Below, piece by piece: positions 55,515 through 63,903 of a DNA stretch of 64,000 nucleotides. This stretch comes from Rhizobium ruizarguesonis (GTDB lineage: Bacteria; Pseudomonadota; Alphaproteobacteria; Rhizobiales; Rhizobiaceae). Position 1 is the first letter of the stretch. Every line of letters starts with the position of its first letter. The notes beneath the pieces were generated by a model. The model was not told the origin of the DNA, did no database searches, and saw only the letters and a list, made by a program, of their open reading frames with translations. The stretch is taken from contig NZ_PQIG01000085.1 in the NCBI RefSeq assembly GCF_012349115.1, positions 18,074-82,073 on the forward strand, read 5' to 3'. A program made the position numbers and the translations under genes.

Positions 55515-56441
55515 TCAGTCGTGGAACGCGTCGACGAATTTCCGCTTGCCGAGCATGAAGGCGTCGGCGACGTGGCGCAGCGGCGCGAGGTCGACATCCG
55601 ATTTGCCGGCCTTGATGATTTCGGCGAAGCGACGGTAGAGCGAGGGATATTCCTGCTCCGGCTCGGCGAATGTCAGCGCGCCGTCGATCAAAAGCTTGGC
55701 GCCGCCCTCGGCGAGCACCATCTGGCCGGCTGCCGTCTCCGCGACGATGTCCCAGCTTTGCTTGCCGGTCTGGCGCCAGTCGAATTCGGCGTGAACCGGC
55801 AGGCCGTCGGCATTGCGGAAGCGAATGTCGGCCGCGATCGGCGCATCGCGATTCTCGGGAAATTCGAGCACGGCCTCGGTGATGAAGATCGGCCGCGGCA
55901 GGATATGGGTGACGATCGACAGCGCGTTGATGCCGGGATCGAAAACGCCGAGGCCGCCGGCCTGCCAGATCCAATCCTGGTTCGGATGCCAGTGGCGGAC
56001 ATCCTCCTTCCAGATCACATGCACGCTTTTGATCGTCGTCGAGGCAAGAAACGCCTTGGCGGCCTCGACGGCCGGCGCATAGCGCGAATGCCAGCTGGCA
56101 AAGAGCGACGCACCCTGCTTGCCCGCCAGTGCTTCGAGATCGGCCACTTCGCTCAGCGTGGCGCCGGGCGGCTTTTCCAGGAAGACGTGCTTGCCGGCGA
56201 CGAGCGCCTTATAGGCTGCCTCGTAGCGGTATTGCGGCGGCATGCAGAGCGAAACGGCATCGATCGACGGCTCGGCGTCGAGCATCGCCTCGATCGTCGT
56301 ATAGCTCTTGACGCCTTCGACTGTGCCGTGGCGGCTTGCCGTGGCGACGAGCGCGAAATCCGGGTTCTTGGCGATGGAGGGAAGGTGCTGGTCGCGGACG
56401 ATCTTGCCGACGCCGACGATGGCGAGATTGATAGGAGACAT
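55515..56441 (-). CDS. Gfo/Idh/MocA sugar dehydrogenase, galactose/arabinose 1-dehydrogenase type
   Basis: 308 residues. A Rossmann fold (AIVGVGKIVRDQH at the N-terminus) and the typical EKPPGATLSE motif with the catalytic Lys. WHSRYAPAVE, WKEDVRHWHPNQDWIW and GGLGVFDPGINALSI resemble D-galactose / L-arabinose 1-dehydrogenases of oxidative sugar pathways. No lactonase or dehydratase gene is nearby, so the pathway cannot be confirmed. Confidence 0.87.
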   Translation of the reverse strand: MSPINLAIVGVGKIVRDQHLPSIAKNPDFALVATASRHGTVEGVKSYTTIEAMLDAEPSIDAVSLCMPPQYRYEAAYKALVAGKHVFLEKPPGATLSEVADLEALAGKQGASLFASWHSRYAPAVEAAKAFLASTTIKSVHVIWKEDVRHWHPNQDWIWQAGGLGVFDPGINALSIVTHILPRPIFITEAVLEFPENRDAPIAADIRFRNADGLPVHAEFDWRQTGKQSWDIVAETAAGQMVLAEGGAKLLIDGALTFAEPEQEYPSLYRRFAEIIKAGKSDVDLAPLRHVADAFMLGKRKFVDAFHD

Positions 56442-56540
56442 GGTGTTTCGCTCGAGCCTGTATGAAAAGTATGATTATTGCCGTGTTTGTATTCAGAAAG
56501 AGGCGCGCCGACAAGCTCTCCTCCTCCATTCTATGGCATC

Positions 56541-58604
56541 CTATCGCATGATGGTTTGGCGAAGGAAGCTGTAACCCATCGCTGCGCGGGCGGCGCGCTC
56601 TTCGGAATTGCCGTCGCCGCCATGCCCACCGGAGCCGAATTCATGGAAGAGCGGCCGGTGTCCTTCTTCCTCCAGCCGTGCGGCAAAGCGGCGCGCATGC
56701 GAGGGATGCACGCGGTCGTCATTGGCGGAGCTTTCGATGTAGATCGGCGGATAGCTGACCTTGGTCGCCGGCCCGACATTGTGAAGCGGCGAATAACCGA
56801 GCATGAAATCCCGGTCCACCGGCGTCTCCGGATCGCCATATTCGTCCATCCAGGCTTGCCCTGCGCTAAACAGGTGGAAGCGTGTCATGTCGAGAACCGG
56901 CACCTGGCACCAGACGGCGCCGAAATCATCGGGATAGCGCGTCAGCATCACGCCGGTCAGCAGACCGCCATTGCTGCCGCCCTGGCAGGCGATCCGCGAC
57001 GGCACGGTATAGCCGCGGGCGACGAGATCGCGGGCGATGGCGACGAAATCGGCAAACGCCCGGTCTCGCCCCTGCCGCTTGGCACTGCGATACCAGTCGG
57101 GCCCGAATTCGCCGCCGCCGCGAATATAGGCCTGCACATAGGCGCCGCCTTGTTCCAGCCAGCGTCCTGTCACGCCGGAATAGCTTGGCGACAACGGGAC
57201 ATCGAAGCCGCCATAGCCGTAAAGCAGCACCGGCAGCGCGCCCTTGGTCCACTGCTTCGGCAGGACCAGCCGGTAGGTAACCCTCGTTCCGTCCTCGGAA
57301 ACAGCCTCCAGCAGTTCGGATGACATATCGGTCGCATCGAAATAGCTCGGCGCCGCGGCGACGAAAATCGGCTCGGCCTGCCTGCTGCGATCCGACAGCT
57401 CGAGGCGGTAACAGACGGGCGGCTGCAGGAAGCCCTGGCCGATGATGTGGAGCGTATCGTCGCCAAGATGCAGATCCGCATGGAGCGGCCTGAAGTGAGC
57501 CGTCTGCATATCCGCCGGCAGTGCGATCTCGCGCTGTTCGGCATCGGGCCTTGTCAGGTCCAGCACCATGAGACGCGGACGCAGCCGATCGGAGATGATG
57601 AAGACGCACCATTCTTGCATCAGTATCATCTGCGCGATGGACTGGCCCTCGCTAGGCTGAAACAGGATCCGCTCCGGCCCGAGCAGGGCCGTCTCCGAGG
57701 CGGGATCGAAGCGTTGCAGCACGAGGCTGCCGGTCGCAACGCGTTCATCGGTCTTTGCCCGCCAAAGGCAATGATCATGATTGAACTGGAAATCGGCTTC
57801 CTTAGGCAGATCGATGCGCCGCTGTGTGCCGTCGTTGGCGATCAGGAAAGCGCTCGCGACGCCGATCTCGTGGGCGGCGACGAAAATATCGATCAGTCCG
57901 CGATCCGCCGAAGCGCCCGATAGGGCAGGGTCGATGACGAGATTGAAGCCGTAGACGTCCTCGTCGGCTGCTTCGAACATGACGGCGGCATCTTCCGGTC
58001 GCTGCCCGCGCTTCAATCGCCGTCCGACGCGCGGCCATCCGGAGCGGGTCGCCGAAAATCTGTCGATGGAACCGAAATAGCAGATTTCGTCGCGGCTCAG
58101 CCAGGTGGCATGCGATCGTGCGGCCGGTGTATCGAAGCCGCCCTCGACGACCTGTTTCTTCTCGGCGTCGAATTCGAGCAGCCGGAGAAGGTCGGAGCCG
58201 CCGTCCGAAAGCGTGAGCAGCACCCGCATCGGCTCCCATGGGCAGGTGACGGCGCCGCGCCAGTTCCAGCGCTTGCCTTCCCTGACGCAGAAGGCGTCGA
58301 GATCGAAGACCGGCTCCCAGGCGGCGTCGGGCAACGGCTCCTGGTCTGCCGGCAGGCGGAGCCAGATGCCGAGAGGATTGTCCTTGCTCTGGCGGAAGTC
58401 GAACAGCCACTCGCCTCGGCGCATCGGAACGATCAGCCTGTCCTGCCGCTCGATCAGCGCCTTGATCGCGTCGCGATCCCTCTCGAATTCAGGTGTTCTC
58501 AGTGCCGCGTCGGAAACCCGGTTGTGCTCGTCGATGAACTGGCGGGTGCGCGGATCGTCGTCCGTTTCGAGATGAAGGTTCATATCCGACTGGCCTGCTT
58601 CCAT
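56541..58604 (-). CDS. S9 prolyl oligopeptidase-family serine peptidase
   Basis: 687 residues from 58604, or 680 from the ATG at 58583; neither has a clear ribosome site. A beta-propeller (about 50-390) precedes the peptidase domain. The catalytic Ser is in CQGGSNGGLLTG (about 540), Asp in SANDDRVHP (about 630) and His in FGSGGHGGD (about 660). The absence of a signal peptide suggests cytosolic action on short peptides. The next minus-strand gene downstream is the sugar dehydrogenase, 99 bases away. Confidence 0.92.
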   Translation of the reverse strand: MEAGQSDMNLHLETDDDPRTRQFIDEHNRVSDAALRTPEFERDRDAIKALIERQDRLIVPMRRGEWLFDFRQSKDNPLGIWLRLPADQEPLPDAAWEPVFDLDAFCVREGKRWNWRGAVTCPWEPMRVLLTLSDGGSDLLRLLEFDAEKKQVVEGGFDTPAARSHATWLSRDEICYFGSIDRFSATRSGWPRVGRRLKRGQRPEDAAVMFEAADEDVYGFNLVIDPALSGASADRGLIDIFVAAHEIGVASAFLIANDGTQRRIDLPKEADFQFNHDHCLWRAKTDERVATGSLVLQRFDPASETALLGPERILFQPSEGQSIAQMILMQEWCVFIISDRLRPRLMVLDLTRPDAEQREIALPADMQTAHFRPLHADLHLGDDTLHIIGQGFLQPPVCYRLELSDRSRQAEPIFVAAAPSYFDATDMSSELLEAVSEDGTRVTYRLVLPKQWTKGALPVLLYGYGGFDVPLSPSYSGVTGRWLEQGGAYVQAYIRGGGEFGPDWYRSAKRQGRDRAFADFVAIARDLVARGYTVPSRIACQGGSNGGLLTGVMLTRYPDDFGAVWCQVPVLDMTRFHLFSAGQAWMDEYGDPETPVDRDFMLGYSPLHNVGPATKVSYPPIYIESSANDDRVHPSHARRFAARLEEEGHRPLFHEFGSGGHGGDGNSEERAARAAMGYSFLRQTIMR

Positions 58605-58651
58605 TGACGTCGGACAGATCTAGGCAGCCGGTCCCGACTTGGCAACCCGCC

Positions 58652-58749
58652 TTACAGCGCCGCGCGTCTCTTCAGGCGCGCGAAGGACGCTGTAACACTT
58701 TGAATCTAAGCATTGGCCCGAAAATCGATCTCGATTTTCGGGCCAATGC
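58652..58749. repeat. dispersed mosaic palindrome, family B copy 2
   Basis: Left half (58652-58697) has an imperfect hairpin matching 24948-24993. The right half (58710-58749) is a perfect 19-bp inverted repeat with a two-base loop, different in sequence from copy 1. It directly follows the deacetylase remnant's stop and may act as a terminator. Confidence 0.8.
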
Positions 58750-58750
58750 G

Positions 58751-59100
58751 CTAGCGGATCGTCACGAGATCGGCCGAGGCGACGACGGTGTTCGGCACCT
58801 CGGTCTTCTTGAATTTCAGCGTCACCACCTTGTAGCCTTCGGCTTCGAGCCTCGAGAGCAGGGTCGGCAGCATCGTCGCCGTGCGTTTGTGGATGTCGTG
58901 CATCAGGATGATGCCGCGGCCGCGCTTGTGCAAGAGGTTCATCGTCCGCTGCGTTATTGAGACCGGCGTCGTGGTGACGTAGTCCTTGCTGTCGATATCG
59001 ACATCCATGACCACCATATCGCGCATGGCGGCCGCGGCGCGCACCTGTGGCTCTCGGCAAGATAAGGGAAACGGAAGAAGGAGACATCGTGCGGCCATCT
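58751..59100 (-). pseudogene. decayed polysaccharide deacetylase (NodB-type), 5' truncated and frameshifted
   Basis: The C-terminal part reads well in one frame from about 59040 down: RDMVVMDVDIDSKDY, then RGRGIILMHDIHKRTA and LSRLEAEGYKVVTLKFK, the final motifs of a carbohydrate esterase family 4 (polysaccharide deacetylase) domain. Just upstream the diagnostic SFFRFPYLAES is encoded in a different frame (59050-59079). A single missing C at about 59043-59052 would rejoin the two, so there is a one-base deletion. Upstream of about 59100 no homology remains and a stop interrupts. The catalytic DD and HxxxH parts are lost, so no activity is expected. Confidence 0.75.
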
Positions 59101-59252
59101 CGCCTACGTCGGCGAGGTTGCTAGGGGACACGGTCGCTCGAAAAGTATGACTTTAAAAACCCTATCAGAAGCTAGGCGACCCTATAAAATTTAAGGTTGC
59201 ATTGAAAAGAGAAGCCGTTAATCTTAACTCATATCGGTTGGGGGAAATCGCT

Positions 59253-60110
59253 ATGCGACTTGTTATTTTCACTTTAATCTCGATCACTTACGCTTCCGCG
59301 GCACAATCGGAAATTGTTTGCGGTTCGGTGGGGGCTCCAACGAAGATTAACGGCGTGGACACATGGAAATCGGGTTCTGCGGCCGGATTTCGAACAAACA
59401 AACTGAATGTCGATGCCGATGGAGCCCCCGATTCCTACCGCGTGGACGGTAAGGGCTTATCCTACACTTGCGATGGGATTTCTGCAATTGTTGACGGCGT
59501 GCCTCAAACGCCGAACAATAATCCGTCGAACTGGCAGCCTCTTTGTCGTAGCGCCTGGGACAAGGCCCGGCAATCAGGCGACTATTCGGGTTTGCGGATC
59601 TTCGGGTTCCTAACGAAAAACAATAAACCCGTTATTCAAGGCGAGGGCGATGCTTTTCCCGGCAAGGCTTTTGTAACGACCACGAGCATGTCCATACCCG
59701 GCACGCCGGACGGGACTCAGCGGCACTATGTTGATGCAAACGAAATTCCATATGTGGTGCTTCCGACCGCTTTCACGACGAAATACGGAGTGCATAACGG
59801 CGATGTCGCGGTTGTCTATTGGCCTACCAAGAGCAAATACGCCTTTGCCGTTTTTGCCGATGGTGGAAGGCTCGGTGAAGCCTCCGTCAAGCTCCATCAA
59901 GATATCGGGAATGACCCGATAGTTGTAAGAGATGGCGTAAGGCGAGCTAAACGCGGTATTGAAAGCTCTGTCCTGACGATCGTCTTCCCCGGTTCGGCTC
60001 CCGCTCCAAGTCTCGACAGCAAACAGTGGCGTGCCGATATCGGAAAGATCGGCCAGGCCGAACTCGACAAATGGGGTGGCGCGGACAAGCTGAAGGCTTG
60101 TACGAAATAA
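59253..60110 (+). CDS. secreted protein resembling GH75 chitosanases
   Basis: 285 residues. Signal peptide with likely cleavage around ASAA|QSE (17-18). The domain has the features of fungal-type GH75 chitosanases: LNVDADGAPDSYRVDG (51-66, like MDVDCDG of fungal enzymes), IPYVVLPTAF (165-174), GDVAVVYW (183-190) and AVFADGGRLGEAS (199-211), the last containing D203 and E209 as candidate catalytic residues. GGGGGAA precedes the ATG at 59253. Base composition is visibly less GC-rich than its neighbours, suggesting transfer. I am moderately sure of the family; a different glycosidase of the same fold is possible. Confidence 0.6.
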   Translation: MRLVIFTLISITYASAAQSEIVCGSVGAPTKINGVDTWKSGSAAGFRTNKLNVDADGAPDSYRVDGKGLSYTCDGISAIVDGVPQTPNNNPSNWQPLCRSAWDKARQSGDYSGLRIFGFLTKNNKPVIQGEGDAFPGKAFVTTTSMSIPGTPDGTQRHYVDANEIPYVVLPTAFTTKYGVHNGDVAVVYWPTKSKYAFAVFADGGRLGEASVKLHQDIGNDPIVVRDGVRRAKRGIESSVLTIVFPGSAPAPSLDSKQWRADIGKIGQAELDKWGGADKLKACTK

Positions 60111-60116
60111 GCGAAC

Positions 60117-62000
60117 TCACCCCGCCATCGCTTCTTCGTATTCGGCCGACAGCATCAGCCAGTCTTCCTCGGCGGCAGCCAGTTTCGCCGCAGCTTCGCC
60201 GCGCTGTTTTGCCTTCTCGGCGGCTTTAGCGGGCGTCTTCTCGTAAAGGGACGGATCCGCAAGTTCCGCGTCAAGCGCCTGAATCTGTTTCTCCAGCTTC
60301 GCCGTCAAGGATTCGATTTCGTTGATCTTTTTCTTGAGCGGCGTCAGCGAGGCGCGACGTTCGGCATTGAGCTTGCGCTGGTCGGCCTTCGACGTCGCGT
60401 CTTCAATTAGCTGCGGCTTTTCTTCTTTTTTTTTACCGGATGTGACGATGAGGTCGCGATATTCGTCCATATCGCCTTCGAAGGTCGTCACCGTGCCACC
60501 ATTGACCAGCCACAGCCGATCGACCGTCGCCTCGATCAGATGGCGATCGTGCGAGATCAGGATGACGGCGCCTTCGTAGTCATTCAGCGCCTCGATCAGC
60601 GCGCGGCGGCTGTCGATGTCGAGGTGGTTGGTCGGCTCGTCGAGGATCAGCAGGTTCGGCGCATTGAAGGCGGCAAGCCCCATCAGCAGGCGGGCTTTTT
60701 CGCCGCCGGAAAGATCCTTGGCGGCCGTCGCCATTTTCTCGGTCGCAAGCCCCATCTGCGCGACGCGGGCGCGCACCTTGGCCTCCGGCGCACCGGGCAT
60801 CAGCCGGCGCACATGCTCCACCGGCGATTGCTCGGGGATGAGGTCGTCGAGCTGGTGCTGCGCGAAGAAGCCGATCTTCAGGCTCGGCGCGATCTTCACT
60901 TCACCGCTCTCCGGCGCAAGTCGGCCGGAGATGAATTTGGCGAAAGTCGATTTGCCGTTACCGTTCGAGCCGAGCAGGGCGATGCGGTCGTCATTGTCGA
61001 TACGAAGATTGAGGTTCTTCAGGATCGGATTGCCGGGCTCGTAACCGACGGCGCCGCTCTGGATCGCGACGATCGGTGAGGCCGGCTGCTTTTCCGGCTC
61101 GGGAAAAGTGATCGGCTGGACGTGATCCTCGATCACCGCGGCGACCGTTCCCATGCGCTCGAGCGCCTTGACGCGCGATTGTGCCTGCCGAGCCTTGGAG
61201 GCCTTGGCCTTGAAGCGATCGATGAAGCCCTGCAGATGTTTGCGCGCCGCGTCGTTCTTGGCCTTGGCCTTCGTCTGCAACTCGTCGGCTTCCGCCTTCT
61301 GCCGCTCGAACTGGTCATATCCGCCGCGATAGAAGGTGAGCTTCTTCTGGTCGAGATGGACGATCGCATTGACCGCATTGTTCAACAGGTCGCGATCGTG
61401 GCTGATGATGATGACGGTGTGCGGATAGCGCCTGACATAGTCTTCCAGCCACAGCGTGCCTTCGAGGTCGAGATAATTGGTCGGCTCGTCGAGCAGAAGC
61501 AGATCCGGCTCCGAAAACAGCACGGCGGCAAGGGCGACGCGCATGCGCCAGCCGCCGGAGAAGGAGGAGGCGGGGCGGGCTTGCGCCGCCTTGTCGAAGC
61601 CGAGGCCGGCAAGAATGCTCGCCGCACGCGCTTCGGCCGAATGCGCGTCGATATCGACGAGGCGCATCTGGATTTCGGCGATGCGGTGCGGGTCGGTCGC
61701 CGTTTCCGCCTCGGCAACGAGGGCGGTACGTTCCTTGTCCGCGGCAAGCACGATCTCGATCAGCGCGTCTTCGGTCGCAGGCGCTTCCTGCGCCACCTGG
61801 CCGATGCGTGCGGCTTTCGGGATCGACACCGTTCCGCTCTCCGAGCCGAGATCGCCGGTGATGACGCGAAAAAGCGTGGACTTGCCGGCGCCGTTGCGCC
61901 CGACGAGCCCGGCCTTCGTGCCTGAAGGCAGCGAAACGCTGGCATTGTCGAGAAGCAGGCGCCCGGCGATGCGGGCGGAAATGTCGGTGAGCGTGATCAT
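60117..62000 (-). CDS. ABC-F family ATPase (YheS/Uup-like)
   Basis: 627 residues, two ABC domains and no membrane segments, the arrangement of ribosome-associated ABC-F proteins. Walker A GRNGAGKST and GSNGNGKST; signatures SSFSGGWRMR and DLSGGEKAR; Walker B LLLLDEPTNYLD and LLILDEPTNHLD. The linker (about 250-305) is Lys/Arg-rich. After the second domain a coiled-coil C-terminus (SLTPLKKKINEIESLTAKLE ...) is like Uup/YheS. ABC-F proteins act on stalled ribosomes or antibiotic-bound ribosomes; which one is not readable. The leader has an unusual iteron array and hairpin. Confidence 0.93.
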   Translation of the reverse strand: MITLTDISARIAGRLLLDNASVSLPSGTKAGLVGRNGAGKSTLFRVITGDLGSESGTVSIPKAARIGQVAQEAPATEDALIEIVLAADKERTALVAEAETATDPHRIAEIQMRLVDIDAHSAEARAASILAGLGFDKAAQARPASSFSGGWRMRVALAAVLFSEPDLLLLDEPTNYLDLEGTLWLEDYVRRYPHTVIIISHDRDLLNNAVNAIVHLDQKKLTFYRGGYDQFERQKAEADELQTKAKAKNDAARKHLQGFIDRFKAKASKARQAQSRVKALERMGTVAAVIEDHVQPITFPEPEKQPASPIVAIQSGAVGYEPGNPILKNLNLRIDNDDRIALLGSNGNGKSTFAKFISGRLAPESGEVKIAPSLKIGFFAQHQLDDLIPEQSPVEHVRRLMPGAPEAKVRARVAQMGLATEKMATAAKDLSGGEKARLLMGLAAFNAPNLLILDEPTNHLDIDSRRALIEALNDYEGAVILISHDRHLIEATVDRLWLVNGGTVTTFEGDMDEYRDLIVTSGKKKEEKPQLIEDATSKADQRKLNAERRASLTPLKKKINEIESLTAKLEKQIQALDAELADPSLYEKTPAKAAEKAKQRGEAAAKLAAAEEDWLMLSAEYEEAMAG

Positions 62001-62017
62001 GGCGGCGTTTTGGCCGA

Positions 62018-62043
62018 AAGCGCTCGCCAAGGCAAGAGCGCTT
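62018..62043 (-). promoter_or_regulatory. hairpin in the leader of the ABC-F gene, attenuator candidate
   Basis: Perfect 8-bp stem (62018-62025 with 62036-62043) with a ten-base loop containing GCCAAGGC, followed on the minus strand by TTTCGG. It ends 18 bases before the ATG at 62000, in the position of the terminators that control some ABC-F resistance genes. Confidence 0.5.
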
Positions 62044-62050
62044 ATCCCTG

Positions 62051-62108
62051 GGACAAGCTTGCTTGTCCCACGACAAGCTTGCTTGTGCGCTGGCAAGCTT
62101 GCTTGTCC
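62051..62108. repeat. three 20-bp iterons upstream of the ABC-F gene
   Basis: Copies at 62051-62068, 62071-62088 and 62091-62108, each centred on the palindrome ACAAGC-TT-GCTTGT, exactly 20 bp apart (two helical turns). The first copy is a perfect 8-bp dyad. The array lies between the diguanylate cyclase stop (62135) and the ABC-F start (62000). Confidence 0.8.
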
Positions 62109-62134
62109 CGCGGCCAGAACACGTGTCCGCCGCT

Positions 62135-63184
62135 TCAGCGGCCGAGAGCCTGCACCGGCAGTCGAGGGTTCGATTGCGCGGCGAGAAGCGCCACGCGGGC
62201 ATTGGCCTGCAACTGTCCTGGTGTTGCAGCATCGGTGCTGAGCGCCACGCCGATCGAGATGGTGAGCCTGCCGCGATCGGTCTTGTCGGATGTCGCGAAG
62301 ACCAGATTGTCCTCGACGGAGGCGCGCAGGCGGTCGGCGATAGCAATTGCATCCTTCATGCCAACATTGGAAAACAAGAGGGCGAATTCGTCACCCTCGG
62401 TGCGGGCAATGAAATCGTTTTTCTTGATCGACTTTTGGAGGAGTCCGGCGAGCTTCTTCAGGAGCTTGTTGCCTGCCTGCGTGCCATATTTGTCGTTGAG
62501 ATCGGTGAAATTGTCGATATCGACCATGATCAGCGCGCTGCCGGCGGCACCTTCTTCCCGCTCGTAGAGATCGGCGATCGTCCGGTTCAGCGCGATGCGG
62601 TTCGGAAGTCCGGTGATCCTGTCGGCGATGGCGGCCGATTGCATCGCCGAAATACCGCGCTCCAGCGTTTCCAGCGTCTTGATATCGTCCTGCAGCTTCG
62701 CGCCGATTTCCATCTCCGCCGCAAGAACGGTCGAAAGCGAAGCAGTGAGGTAGTCGATCTCGCTGAGGAAGGCGGCAAGGCTCTGATCGTCATGGCCGGA
62801 AACGGATTTCAGGATCGTACCGCAGGCGCGCGCAAAGGCGTTCTTATGCTTCAACCCTTCGGCAAGCCTTTCCGCCACGTCGCGCAGCATCCGGCTCGCC
62901 TCGTTGCGTGATGTCTCGCCCGCCAGCCCGCAATGACCGACGAGGCGATATTTCAGGCCGAGTTCGTCGAGCATCGGCTGCTGCGGCTGCGGTCCGAGTG
63001 CTGCGATATCCTGTGCAAGGCCGGCATTGAGCCCGACGATCGCCTCGTGGAAGAGTTCGTAATTGCGCGGCAGCGCGACGACGTTCAGGCGCGCCATGTG
63101 CTGGGCGATCTTCTGAATGTCCGCCATCGGCGCCGGGCGTGCCGCCTCGCGCGGCACCAGTGCGTTTGCGCTTGCATTCTGCAT
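62135..63184 (-). CDS. diguanylate cyclase
   Basis: 349 residues. An N-terminal helical sensor-like region (about 1-180) with no membrane segment, then a GGDEF domain. The signature is EGDEF (IARTEGDEFALLF), a permitted active variant, preceded by DIDNFTDLNDKYG for metal binding. An allosteric RxxD site is not evident. The ATG at 63184 follows GAGGG; a GTG start at 63217 is less likely. It has no EAL domain, unlike the protein at the window start. Confidence 0.93.
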   Translation of the reverse strand: MQNASANALVPREAARPAPMADIQKIAQHMARLNVVALPRNYELFHEAIVGLNAGLAQDIAALGPQPQQPMLDELGLKYRLVGHCGLAGETSRNEASRMLRDVAERLAEGLKHKNAFARACGTILKSVSGHDDQSLAAFLSEIDYLTASLSTVLAAEMEIGAKLQDDIKTLETLERGISAMQSAAIADRITGLPNRIALNRTIADLYEREEGAAGSALIMVDIDNFTDLNDKYGTQAGNKLLKKLAGLLQKSIKKNDFIARTEGDEFALLFSNVGMKDAIAIADRLRASVEDNLVFATSDKTDRGRLTISIGVALSTDAATPGQLQANARVALLAAQSNPRLPVQALGR

Positions 63185-63322
63185 GACGATCCCTCGCGGC
63201 CCGGCCTCATCTCTCACATCACGCTATGCCCGCAAGCGTTTAAGAGAGGCTGAATTTTCAACGGGGAAGCCCTGGATCGGCGGCAGAACCGGCAAAGGCG
63301 GTTAATTCAGTCTTGATGGCCG

Positions 63323-63371
63323 GAACATGATGCCGAAAAGTGTGAGCGGTTTTCCGGATGGCATCATGTTC
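63323..63371. repeat. dispersed palindrome, family A (perfect copy)
   Basis: Outer arms 63323-63334 and 63360-63371 are a perfect 12-bp inverted repeat; inner GAAAA/TTTTC arms enclose GTGTGAGCGG. It lies between the DinB-like gene's 3' end and the diguanylate cyclase. Confidence 0.8.
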
Positions 63372-63378
63372 TCACTTT

Positions 63379-63903
63379 CTAATTCGGATCGGGCCTCACA
63401 TCCACTCGCGGCCCGCTCCGCAGGAAGTAGATGAGATCAAGCATGAGGCTCGGCTTGCCGAGCGCCGTCAGCGTCATGTGGCATTGGCCGCGATGATGGG
63501 TCTGGTGGTTGAAGAGATGCGCGAGCGCCGGAGCCAGCGGCTGGGTGATCTTGATCGGCTGCGTCACCGGCACATAGGTGAAGTCGGCGGCGAGGGTTTT
63601 CTCGTCCAGCATGCCCGTCCAGGCAATGATACGCTCGTCCTCGATTTTGCGTGCGGCGGCAAGCGCATCCAGATCTTCGAAGAGCACGGCATCGAGTGTC
63701 CCCGGCGCTTCGCCGGTGCCGGTGAAGCGCTTCATCCATATCCGGTCGGCGACGATCAGATGATTGAGCGTGCGATGCAGCGAACCGAAAAAAGCGCCGT
63801 GGTCGCTGCGGAATTCTGCATCGCTGAGTTCGGCCGCAGCCGCATAGACTTGGCGGTTGGCCCAGCGATTATAGGCGGCGAACATCCTGTAATGTCTGAG
63901 CAT
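63379..63903 (-). CDS. DinB-family protein
   Basis: 174 residues, a four-helix bundle. Metal histidines: LNHLIVAD (about 48) and the HLFNHQTHHRGQ cluster (about 131-139), the H...HxxxH pattern of DinB/DfsB proteins. Members include bacillithiol/mycothiol S-transferases, but rhizobia make neither, so the thiol partner is unknown; glutathione is a guess. MLRHYRMFAAYNRWAN at the N-terminus is typical. Confidence 0.9.
   Translation of the reverse strand: MLRHYRMFAAYNRWANRQVYAAAAELSDAEFRSDHGAFFGSLHRTLNHLIVADRIWMKRFTGTGEAPGTLDAVLFEDLDALAAARKIEDERIIAWTGMLDEKTLAADFTYVPVTQPIKITQPLAPALAHLFNHQTHHRGQCHMTLTALGKPSLMLDLIYFLRSGPRVDVRPDPN

Noticed and set aside
59087..59131. Intact small gene covering the deacetylase remnant
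   Set aside because: The continuous frame skips the conserved FFRFPYLAES motif, which lies in another frame, so it is better read as a pseudogene.
62000..62096. Extended ABC-F N-terminus running through the iterons
   Set aside because: Repeat spacing of 20 is not a multiple of 3, so each copy would be read in a different frame; the ATG at 62000 is the natural start.
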